64,000 nt of DNA from Sisyra terminalis (taxonomy: Eukaryota; Arthropoda; Insecta; Neuroptera; Sisyridae): assembly GCA_958496175.1 (NCBI GenBank), contig OY292280.1:6014001-6078000 (forward strand). The letters run 5' to 3'. Of this stretch, positions 25,697 to 35,837 are shown one piece after another. Within the stretch, counting starts at the first letter, position 1; each line of letters opens with the position of its first letter. The notes below the pieces were generated by a model, which ran no database searches, had not been told where the DNA came from, and was given only the letters and a program-made list of their open reading frames with translations. A program made the position numbers and the translations under genes.

Positions 25697-25706
25697 GCGC
25701 ATGCGC
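25697..25706. promoter_or_regulatory. NRF1/Erect-wing-like palindromic site upstream of vig
   Basis: GCGCATGCGC, an exact core NRF1-type palindrome, inside the longer palindrome GGCGCATGCGCGCC. It lies about 170 bp upstream of the vig start codon, in the only locally GC-rich patch of the spacer. NRF1 (Erect wing in insects) commonly drives housekeeping and translation genes. Function here is inferred from the motif and its position. Confidence 0.45.
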
Positions 25707-25872
25707 GCCTCGTGTTTATGTGTTGTACACAATGGCCGTTAGGTGGCTACGAGTAATTCACTATCAGCCATATTGCTGTTAATGTGATCTGTTGTGGAAA
25801 CGGGCGAGAGCCGCAAATAAAAAATCTTCCAACATCTCGTTGTTGGAAAATCTAAACAAATTAAACAGTGCA

Positions 25873-28800
25873 ATGGAAAATTCATACGGCATAGGCGTAA
25901 CCAATCGCTACGCCCTTTTTCTCGACGATGATGCCGATCCCCTAGAAGTGCTCAAGGTTCAGGAAATCGAAAAAGAGAGCAAGAAAAAGACCAAGGTAGC
26001 TGAAAAGGAAAATAAGGTTAAAAATGAAACCCAACTGAAACCCAAAAGCCAACCATCCGCCAATCGAAAACTCATCAAAGACAACCAAAACGTGAAGCCA
26101 CAAGAAAAGCGAGAAGGTAAGCACGAAAAATTTTCTTCAACATTTCCAATTTGCATTCATTCCCATCCATTACATTTTCCAACCAATGCCTCTTTCATAC
26201 GAAATAAAACCTATAATCATCCCCAACCATCCCCAATCTTATTTACCATTTCAATCAACCCTCAACAACGACTGCTACCCAATATAAAAGCAAAATATAT
26301 CCATATATTTCCACGTGACATCCATCAAAATATATACCTCCCAATGAATTCCCACAAATATTCCACCCCCCTCGCAACAAAGCTTACCCCTTTTTAAGTA
26401 TATCATTAAGTCATTCATTTTTTTTTAATAAATAATTTTGCAGGAAAAGCGTCGACACTTTTCCTTTCAAAATTCAGTGAAAGTGATTATGAGACTTGCG
26501 TCGTAGAAACAAATCAATTTCATTTGTTTAAATTTTATTTGAATTTGGTGCCGTTTTTAAATTGCAATCATTTATGTGCGTTTTTCACCGTCGTTTTCGA
26601 AAGTCAATTATTAATATTTACAAATTTGAACTCTGATCCCCCCTCCCATCTTTCTCGTGACGCATTTGATTTGATTAGAAAATTTAGTGTTTGAATTTTT
26701 TGAATTAGTAATTATTTTTGGATTTCATGATTTTTCTTTCTTTTTTTTTTTGGAAATAAGATAACACAAGGACAGCTCAACCGATTTTGATGTATTATAA
26801 TTTGGTATTCAAGTGGAACTCATTGTTTCGCTCATGATAAGGTATCGTCGTATCATCAAAGAAAAATAAGGGAAATACTATCCCATAGGTAGAGTTTCCA
26901 GCAATCAGGGAACTTAACAAAATTTACGAGAAAATTTTAAATTCCTGATAATTTTATTAGTATTTATAGAAAGTTTAAGAATTTGAGTTGAAAATTTGGA
27001 TACTCTGGATGCACATGTTTTGAGCACTTGGAATTTTCCCGAATGATGAAGGAAGGCAGATCCGATGATGAAAATTGAAATTTTTTATACTTTAGTTAAA
27101 ATACTAAGTTTTATCACAGTCCAAGTGGTTCCCGAGAAAAGTGGTGTTCGGTCAGAGGCTTTGATAAAAAGTTCTAAAAATTTGTAATTTCTTCATAATT
27201 TAGATTGGAAAAGATGAGGCGCCATCGTCAACAGATATAATATGGAAAGAGTTTATACATTGAATAAGTTCATTAGAATATGGATGAAGGGACATAAGAT
27301 GGCTTGATTTTGTTTCAAGCTTTAATCCAAGCCGATTTTTTATAATCAGGGAAAAATCGCCTGGGGAGTCAGGGAAATTGAGTTGAAGAAAAAAACCGTT
27401 GACTGATTAGAGGTCTACTAAGAGTTTTTAGAGTATCGTTTCTTCAAAAATCGAAAAAAGCTGGAAATCAGAAAAAACATTTTTTCTCAAAAGCTTGTGA
27501 ATCGATTTATTTGAATTTTTGTACTACATAGGAATCTGAAACTTGCCGAAATATTGTATCTTAATATTACTAACATACCCTGAAATTATAAACCAAATAC
27601 CTTTCTGGGGCCGATTCACTATACTTATCGTCTTATGTCCTTTAGTAGAATTTTTCCTTATTTAATGCTAAAGCACCTGTGAAAATTATAAAGCGATTCA
27701 CCAAGTCGTTTAAAATGTTATTATCTTTTTTGTATTGTCTGGTTTTATTATCCTTTCTCTTTTAAGGACCACCTCCACAGAAACTTCTCAATCATCTTAT
27801 TGTCCTCTTTTTCCCTGGGTGTAAGACCCAATATGTAACAGTATATTAGGGTGTCCCTTATTTCCCAAATTGATTTTTTTTACAGCGATCGCCCCCTGAA
27901 TTTTTAGTTTAAGATACAAAAAAAGTATCCAATACAATTAAGCTCTTAATTTCTTGATTAAACCGTGCCAGAATCATGTTAGTTTTACTATTTAAATAAC
28001 ATGGGAATATTTGACTTTTTACTTTTATTTTTTTTTCTCAGAAACAAATGGATGAAAAGATTTAAGATTAAATTATTATGACGTAAAATTTAACGCTCTA
28101 CAAAAAAGGTCTCTTATGAATTTTCGATTAAATCACTCCATTAAAAGTTATTCAACATTTAACTTGTACCTATGTTGACTACAAGTTCTAAGAAATTTCT
28201 CATAGATGGTGTCAGGTGAAATGGTAAAAATTTGAATGTTAATTGAACTTTTGTCGATAGTCTCATTAATTAGTATGAAATTCACTTCTCAGGTACAAAA
28301 TATTGATTAAAGTACGAAAATTTATCCTGAATAAATTGAATTTCACGACTATAGCGAATTCGAATCTTATGTCACCGGTTTTAATTGTCAAAAAATGATT
28401 TTTTTGTTTAATTTTCAATTCAAGCCATAAAATTAACACAAATAATCACTGGCGCTCTAATGATAATAATTTTATTTTCTCTTTCAATGATTTTATAGTT
28501 AAAAAAAGTAAAAATGAGCAAAAAGTTGAAAATATTACAAGATTTATATTAGGCACAAGTTAAATGTTGAATAACTTTTAATAGAGTGATTTAATCGAAA
28601 ATTCATAGGAGACCTTTTTTGTAGAGCGTTAAATTTTACGTTCGAATAATTTGACCTTAAATCTTTTCATTTATTTGTTTCCGAGAAAAAAAAAATAAAA
28701 GTAAAAAGTCAAATAATCCCATGTTATTTAATTGGTAAAAGTAACATGATTCTGGCACAGTTTAATCAAGAAATTAAGAGCTTAATTGTATTGGATAATT

Positions 28801-31800
28801 TTTTTTATATCTTAAACTAAAAATTCAGGGGGCGATCGCTGTAAAAAATCAATTTGGGAAATTACGGACACCCTACAGTATATAGACTTGTACAAGTGTA
28901 GAGAGTTACTTGGTTCCACATAAAAAAATGATTTGAGCAGAAATTTGTACGTTTTTTATTTATTTTGTTTAGATGTGAAAAAAAATGGACCTATTCGAAA
29001 CACAGAGACCCGCGGCGAACGAAATGTGAAATTCTCTGGCGAAAATCGCGAGGAGCGAAATAACCGACGAAATCGTGACGACAAAGCGTTCAACGGCTCG
29101 GCTGACGGACCTCGTTTCAACCGGGACGAACGTCCCGCCCGAAGAAATGACGCACCCCGACCTGGCAATGACACCGAGACGAACGATTCAAGTGGACCCC
29201 GATCCGGCCGAGGCGGCTCCTCCGGGAACCGGCCTCGACAACCCCGCGGCGATGGACCCAGAAGAAATTTCGAGAACCGTGGCAAACGAGAATTCGACCG
29301 ACAAAGTGGCTCACCAAAAACGTAATACCACCAAATTAGACACCAAACTCACCAAAACTAATATCAGTTTTTCCAGCGGCGTCAAACCTGTAGACAAACG
29401 CGATGGTGCTGGCGCCCACAACTGGGGCTCGCACAAGGACGATATCGACGAAATGAATAAACCGATCGACGTTGATTCGAGTTGGGAAACAGAAAAACAA
29501 GAAACGACGCCGAACGAAACAAAGTAAGCATATTGACTAGTGAAACACAAAGAAGCCAACAAACCCATTGCTTCTACATTAGGGTGGGCCAAAAAAATCG
29601 ATTATTTTTTTTTTACAAGTGACGCGGAAAAATATGTTGCTAGACACCTTAAAAAATTCTCACTAAGTATGAGCTCTTAATTTTAATAGGAAGATCCTCC
29701 GCATCGCAGTTTTGTATTTTTTTCTCAGTCCAATAGAAAAAAATTCATACCTCATCATTTATCGATTGTACAGAAAAATGTTCTGAAAGAATTTTTTAGG
29801 AAATTTAATGCTCTACAAAAAAGGTATTCTATATTTTTTCCGTAAGCCTCACCATTTGAAAGATAAGGATTTAATTTTGATTATTTTAAGACAAATTTCA
29901 TTTTTGTTTATGAATTTTATAATTCGACAATAAATGACTCTTCTTATACAATGCGCAATACAAATTTTTGTTGGAAATTAACTGCTCTATAAAAATAGTT
30001 TCTTATGTTATGGCGATTAAATTAACCGTTCAAAAGATATTCATCATCAAACTTTCATGTGTACGGATTTTAAAAGTTTGTGATGAGAGATCCTCGAATA
30101 ATTTCAATTTAATTTATAATTTTTGAGGGAATTTACACGAATTTTAGTTTTTACCAACTGAGAAACTTCAAAATATTTTTCAAGTTTTTTTTTTATACTG
30201 AAATATATCATAATATATGTACAATGAAAACTTTACTTTTTTTATTAATAAATATTTAACTAAGCGATAAATAATGTACAATTTATTTTTCTTAAATGGA
30301 GACAAATATACTTAAGCATAAAAAAAATCTTGAAAAATATTTTGAAGTTTCTCAGTTGATAAAAACTAAAATTCGTGTAAATTTTCTCAAAAATTATAAA
30401 TTAAATTAAAATTTTTCGAATATCTCATCACAAACTTTTAAAATCCGTACACATGAAAGTTTGATGATGAATATATTTTGAACGGTTAGTTTAATCGCCA
30501 AAACATAAGAAACCATTTTTATAGAGCAGTTAATTTCCAACAAAAATTTGTATTGCGCATTGTATAAGAGTCATTTATTGTCGAGTTATAAAATTCATAA
30601 ACAAAAATGAAATTTGTCTTAAAATAATCAAACTTAAATCCTTAATATCTTTCAAATGGTGTGGCTTACGGAAAAAAATATAAGATACCTTTTTTGTAGA
30701 GCATTAAATTTCCTAAAAAAATCTTTCAGAAAATTTTTCTGTACAATCGATAAATGATTTGGTATGAATTTTTTTCTATTGGACTGAGAAAAAAATACAA
30801 AACTGCGATGCGGAGGATCTTCCTATTAAAATTAAGAGCTCATACTTGGTGAGAATTTTTTTAAGGTGTCTAGCAACCCATTTTACCGTGTCACTTATAA
30901 AAAAAAATAATCGATTTTTTTGACCCACCCTATTCTACATGCACGCAATATTATACCAAACATTGAGCAAATTGTAAAAGGATCTTTAAAGTTCTTTAAA
31001 AGATAAGACGTTACCCTTATATAACTACCTTTTTTTTAAGACTTAGAATCAAGTTTTTAAGTATGTAATCGAAAATTATAATTACTTATGTCTCATTTTT
31101 GATCAATTTTAACCTGATAAACCACTTCGCCTGCGTAGCACACTATTTAATCAATACTAAATCGTGAAAAAGACACTTGCCGATTGTTTCAGTTGAAATG
31201 AAAATTAGCATTGGCTGAAAACTTGGTTCGAAATTTAATTTTCTTCTTTATAAATGATTATTTTTACAGAGAAGAATCAAGCCCTGCTGAATCCGGAGTT
31301 CCTACTGATCCTGCTGCACCGACTGCTACCCCCGCTGAAGAAGAGGTCAAAGAATTGACCTTAGATGAATGGAAAGCACAACGTGCGGCTGGTCGTCAAA
31401 AACCACAATACAATCTACGTAAAGCTGGCGAAGGTGAAGACTTAACGCAATGGAAAAAAATGTACGCTCTCAACAAAAAGAAAGAAGAGGAAGAGGATGA
31501 TTCAGAAGAAGAAGTAAGAAATCCAATAGTACAATAACATTATTTCCGTAAAGTTTTTCTTTATTTTTTTACGTCAATGATTAGTACACGGTGTTAACAA
31601 TTAGAGCGATGATTCTTAACTTGGATTCAATCCAAACCCTTGGAGTTCGATTGAAGCTTTTTATTATTCATAGATGTCGTAACCAAAAATTATTATTAGA
31701 TCAACTTTATTCTTACAAATGTCGACAAAATGAGATTTTATTTACTTATTTTTATTATACTGTTGTTCCACCAATCGTTCAAACAATCCGCTTTTCAATT

Positions 31801-34800
31801 AATCATTTGCATTGGAAACGCGATTTTCATTTCCAGCAAATAAAGTCCTAACATTATTAAATCAATGCTGATTGAAAATTATTGGCTTCTAATTGCCAAT
31901 AATTTTAATTTTTATTAGGAATTGATCATTGGTTTTGTTTGCAGTACATGTAATAGGTAAGGACGAGCTCTAATTAACCTGTCATTATTTGTAAAGGGGA
32001 GATATTTGCTGACATAAATCTAAGAACAGAGTTGTAGTTTATATCAGGGGTTCCAACGGGGGTTGGTATTGCTACCTCTCCAGAAACTTATGAAAGCTCT
32101 CATAATTTCATCAAGTCGGTTGGTCTATATCTCAAAGTTATTCTACTGGAAAACTACTATAGTCACGTGATGACTAAAACTTCAAAAAGAAAAAAGCTTA
32201 ATGTTTATAAAAATTATACAAATTTTTGAAGTTATACTTCTCTACCGGTGTCTATATAAAATATTTTGTGGTCCAATTTATGTAGTATAATTTAATACTA
32301 GCTAAATCCGACAGACGTTGTTCTGCCAGCCAATATTTGTAAAAAGATAAATTGAATTTAGGGAAAAAAAAGCTTGTGAATTATTAGAATCACTTCCCTT
32401 ATCAACCCGCAGTATCCCTCGTTGTACCAATTATAACTCACCTTCAATACATTAATGAATAACATTTTGAGAACCTGTACCTCTAAAAATCACTATACGA
32501 TCATAACAATGAAGTATTGCCAGTTAACGGCTATTGTATTGACCGTTGAAAAAGCCATTTTTTTGCGATCGCAGGTATGTTACTGACCCAAGAAAAAATA
32601 AAAACTATCATTAAAGCGGATTATATATCGTGACAAAATTTGAGCTAAATGGTTGCAAAACTTTTTGAGTTTTTGAAATCTACACAAATCAATATAACAA
32701 TTCTATATAAATATATAAAACATAGATTATTCAATGTTTATTTAAATCAGAGATTGTCAGAGGTGGCCAACTCGCGAGATGATACATTTATATTCAAATG
32801 TGTACATTTTATAATGTGGTGAAAATCAATATATCATAAATGTTTACGGTGTATCTAAATTTAGTATGGAGAATTTGAGATATAACTTTAATGGTGGCCC
32901 GCGGAGTTATGATGCATTTCCGAAGTGACCCGCAATACAATTTGGGTTGGCCACCTCTGATTTAAAATATGCAGATTTTTTGATATCTTTAAAATGAACA
33001 TAGATGTTTAATTAAAAAGTCTAATTTATATCCAATTAATGGATGTCCATTTAATTATTTTAATCGGGCTTCTTCTAAATGCAACTTTTATTATTAATAA
33101 CTAAACGTAGATAGGCAACCTTTTTTTCCGTAGAAAAATTCATTGAACTTAATTACAAAGTTTCTATCAAAACAGTAAAGCTGCTTTTAAATTGGAACCA
33201 TAAGCAAAACCAGAATAATTGGTACAACTATTTAGATTACACTTGTTTGTGACCTTTATACTTATTTATGACGAAACATACCTAAGATGTACTTGAAAAC
33301 AAAATATTATCAAAATCAATAAACCTGTTATTGAATCATACGAAAAAAATGCAGGTAGGCAGTAATTTACGTTCGAATTATCGACCTTTGATGCATAATG
33401 ATCAATATTGTGACCGAAACCGGCTGAATTCCAAGCTGGTGTGAAATTGAAAGGAATTTTACCTGAGCTCAACGGGTGGTATGAGATAACAGAATTCGGA
33501 AAGAGGTGTTAATGTGTTTATAATTGACAACAAATAATAAATACCTCAAACCGGTTCAAATTCCTTAAACGACATATTTAAAGCTGCCATTCTCTCATTT
33601 TGGCCTTCAAGCTTGTACTATGTTATTTCATATCAATAGTTGAGCATTGACTTGAATTTTTCGTACATATACAATTTAATAATATTTTTAATGTTTTTAC
33701 AAATAAATTTCAAATTTCAATTCATGGTTTCATTAAATTATTTTCTGTATGGTAATGATATTAAATACAGTTAAAAATAAAGCGTTTTACCAATTGCCTA
33801 CGTTACGATTAATATGTACTTGATTATGTTATATGCAAATATTTTTTTTATCAAATATCAGAGGACCCGGTTAACTTGATTCCACCTAAAATTGAATTGC
33901 GAAAATTAATTGATATAGGTAATATTGCTACATTTTTCACACAGTGTTAGTAATTAGAGCGGTGATTTTTAACTTGGATTCAATCGAACCCGAAGGGTTC
34001 GATGATGCAGTTATAAAAATCCCACCATTGTACATACCACGTTCGTACCGAAAATTTATATACATTGTGTTTGTATATCAAATCAATATTCCCATTTGGG
34101 GACCAACTCGCCCTTTTTTTCCTTGTTCTGGGGGCCGCCTGAGAGTTCCTCTGCGCTGCGTCCTTAAAGGACTATTGCGCCCCAGTTGTTTTCAGTTCCA
34201 ATTGGTCAGGTCTGCTTCTGGTATGAATCTCAGCAGATAGTCAACTGGGTCTTTGTATGTTTCCCAGCTCATGTCCGGGTGGACCAAAAGAGTTGAGACA
34301 ATTTTGAGTTATGGCTGGGCAGTCAAATATTACGTGGGAGGCAGTTTCATCTTCCACACCGTATTTCCTGCAAGCAACTGTTCTTCCCTATAGTTGGGAG
34401 ATGTTTTCTCCAATTTAGTGTCCTGTTTATACTTACCAGCGTTTTGATGCCCTTCCTTAAATTTAGAAGTCTTGTTATGTTATTTCAGAGGTTTCTTTGT
34501 CATAATCTTTGAGAATTTGCCTTCTGCATAGTTATTCCAGGATTTTATTTGCTCATTCTGCGTCCATTCGGCTATTCGATTTAGTGTTATGCATTTTGGT
34601 AGGCCCATAGCCGGTTCTGGACCCATAAATGGCATTTTTGAATCCGCCTTTGCAAATACGTCTCCTCGTTGCCTCTGATATCCGAGTGCCCCGGCACCCA
34701 AGCAAGTGTAATCTTGGATGTCGCCAACTAGGTGAGGAGTGGTTTGCATTCCCAGATCAGCTTAGCCTGGTAAGATTCGATCGCTTTAGTTGCAGAAAAG

Positions 34801-35837
34801 ATTCTTATAGTTTTATTGTGATAATTCCTTCTCATGTTTTCTTGAAGGCGGATGATTATGGCGTAGACTTCTACTTGGAATACTGTGGACATTTTACTCA
34901 GGTCTGCGAATATTCGTTTCCGAGGATTTGCCCCTCATTCCAGCGTCTACGTCATTATTTGTCTTTGATCCATCAGTAAACTATACTATGGATTTATTTT
35001 TTTTTTTCTTCTGACAATCGTCTCTTTGACTTATCTCAAAGGGCATTTCAAAACTAAATTTGAATTTCATGTAGTCTTGTATCAGCCAAAAGTTTGAATG
35101 GTTAATTAGATTGTTTATTCTGACGAGTCCCAAATCTGGTTTTTTGGGTTTCCAGCTATTGTTGAGTTGCAGTTTTTATAATCCCTTCATTGCCACTCTT
35201 TTGATAAAGATTCTCAGGGGGATGGGGTAAGTTCAGAATGATTTCCATCATAATTCGCTAATTATTTTTATGGGAGAACTAAAGATATACTTCAGAAATG
35301 ATCCTGTGAAGTATGATCTGTATGATACCAAAACATTTCAGTTTCAGTACTAACTCATTGAATAGCGGATCTTAGACAACCTGGTTTTTCTTTTATTTTA
35401 AGAAAAAGCTGATATTTGTGGTTTATTATTTAGTTTTTAAAATGTCCTGTTGGACTAGATCTTAAGTTATTATTGATTGATTTTTTTTCTAGGAATATGA
35501 TGTATCTGATTATCCACAACGTGTAGGTCGTCAAAAGCATGTACTAGATATTGAATTTCGGTTCACTGATTCTCGTCGTGGTGGTGTGGCTGGTTCTCGC
35601 CCACGTGGTGGACCACGTGGACAACGAGGAGATAGAGGAGGCGGCGGTGGCGGCGGCGATCGCGCTGAGCGCAAAGAACGAAATGTTGGCGGCAAAAATT
35701 TCCGTAACGCCGAAGAGCCTAGCGATGAGCCCGGGGCTAATCCCCGTCCGGAAAAAGGTCCTGGCGTTAACCCTCGTAATAATCGCCAAAGTGCTCCCAA
35801 AGTAGACGACGAGCACGACTTCCCCTCCTTGGGCTAG
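25873..35837 (+). CDS. vig: vig/SERBP1/HABP4-family mRNA- and ribosome-binding protein
   Basis: Cytoplasmic RNA-binding protein of the HABP4/PAI-RBP1 family, which clamps translationally silent ribosomes and binds mRNA; the fly member VIG was found in RISC. Exons 25873-26116, 28973-29321, 29377-29523, 31270-31513, 35493-35837; total 1329 nt, 442 residues. The start at 25873 is chosen because MENSYGIGVTNRYALFLDDD aligns with the family N-terminus; the upstream open stretch has no ATG. Family marks: DPLEVLK near residue 30, an Arg/Gly/Asp-rich basic region in exon 2, GKREFDR then GAHNWGSHKDDI across exons 2-3, LTLDEWKA in exon 4, an RGG-like glycine/arginine cluster and acidic DDEHDFPSLG terminus in exon 5. 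Exons 2-5 are more GC-rich than the introns. Introns 1 and 3 each hold a long foldback transposon. The symbol follows the fly name; SERBP1 is the vertebrate counterpart. Confidence 0.92.
26117..27846 (+). other. First part of vig intron 1
   Basis: Begins at donor gtaagc. Reading stays open to 26394, but the residues after 26116 do not resemble the family, so this is read-through into the intron. 27640-27710 shares a repeat motif with 9790-9880. Otherwise AT-rich sequence with nothing recognised. Confidence 0.6.
27847..28875. mobile_element. 1.03-kb hAT-like foldback in vig intron 1
   Basis: Begins TAGGGTGTCCCTTATTTCCC and ends with the inverse ...AATTACGGACACCCTA. The arms of roughly 500 bp are inverted copies over nearly their whole length (for example GGGGGCGATCGCTG on one side, CAGCGATCGCCCCC on the other). 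Perfect 8-bp duplication CAGTATAT at 27839-27846 and 28876-28883. No transposase frame. 8-bp flanks and TAGGG ends suggest hAT. Confidence 0.85.
29580..30932. mobile_element. 1.35-kb hAT-like foldback in vig intron 3
   Basis: Begins TAGGGTGGGCCAAAAAAATC and ends ...GATTTTTTTGACCCACCCTA, with arms of about 650 bp meeting near 30250. Perfect 8-bp duplication TTCTACAT at 29572-29579 and 30933-30940. It shares end type and internal phrases (ttttttgtagagc, ttaaattt) with 27847-28875, so the two are likely related families. Confidence 0.85.
30941..31269 (+). other. Rest of vig intron 3
   Basis: AT-rich. A degenerate Helitron-like phrase (acttcgcctgcgtagca) occurs near 31125-31141. It ends at acceptor tttttacag (31261-31269). 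Confidence 0.5.
32295..33665 (-). mobile_element. Non-autonomous Helitron-like repeat, copy B
   Basis: Matches 10112-11560 block by block: the (minus-strand) 3' end ...CGGATTTAGCTAGT, the shared rows tcaacccgcagta and ttgcgatcgca, and the 5' side near gaatttttcgta. No coding capacity. Confidence 0.6.
32758..32959. mobile_element. hAT-like MITE nested in Helitron copy B
   Basis: Left CAGAGGTGGCCAACTCGCG, right ...GGGTTGGCCACCTCTG. The 8-bp flanks ATTTAAAT/ATTTAAAA are imperfect, and the left side has an extra 10 bp (cagagattgt). It sits at the same place in copy B as 10551-10798 in copy A, so it inserted before the two copies separated. Confidence 0.65.
34112..35260 (-). pseudogene. Non-LTR retrotransposon remnant with RNase H domain
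   Basis: On the minus strand, in shifting frames: FTDGSK (about 34963-34981, an RNase H catalytic Asp motif), then LAWVPGHSDIRGNE (about 34664-34707, the conserved RNase H block of I/R1-type LINEs), then a Cys-His segment CRKYGVEDETASHVIFDCPA (about 34320-34380) typical of the C-terminal end. Frameshifts and stops show it is dead. The 3' end near 34112 has an A-rich tail and lies inside a fragment of the foldback known from 14189-15073. Confidence 0.75.

Larger units (their letters stand above)
31514..35492 (+). other. vig intron 4 (4.0 kb), packed with repeats
   Basis: No exon recognised. Two related fragments at 31590-31650 and 33945-34000 share ttagagcg(a/g)tgattcttaacttggattcaatc. A 1.4-kb Helitron-like copy, a nested hAT-like copy, a foldback fragment (34072-34112) and a LINE RNase H remnant account for much of the rest. 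Confidence 0.65.

Noticed and set aside
26117..26397. Open frame continuing vig exon 1 for about 90 more codons
   Set aside because: A good donor (gtaagc) sits at 26117, family similarity stops there, and the phase matches the exon at 28973.
26446..26530. Possible vig exon after acceptor-like ttttgcag near 26443
   Set aside because: The frame closes quickly, has no family similarity, and the 26116-28973 join already restores conserved sequence and phase.
28956..29592. Antisense and alternate-frame open readings over vig exons 2-3
   Set aside because: They are shadows of Arg/Gly/Asp-rich codons. Part of the +2 frame (29377-29523) is real exon 3; the rest lacks homology.
35531..35816. Antisense open frames opposite the last vig exon
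   Set aside because: They arise from the GC-rich RGG coding sequence on the plus strand.
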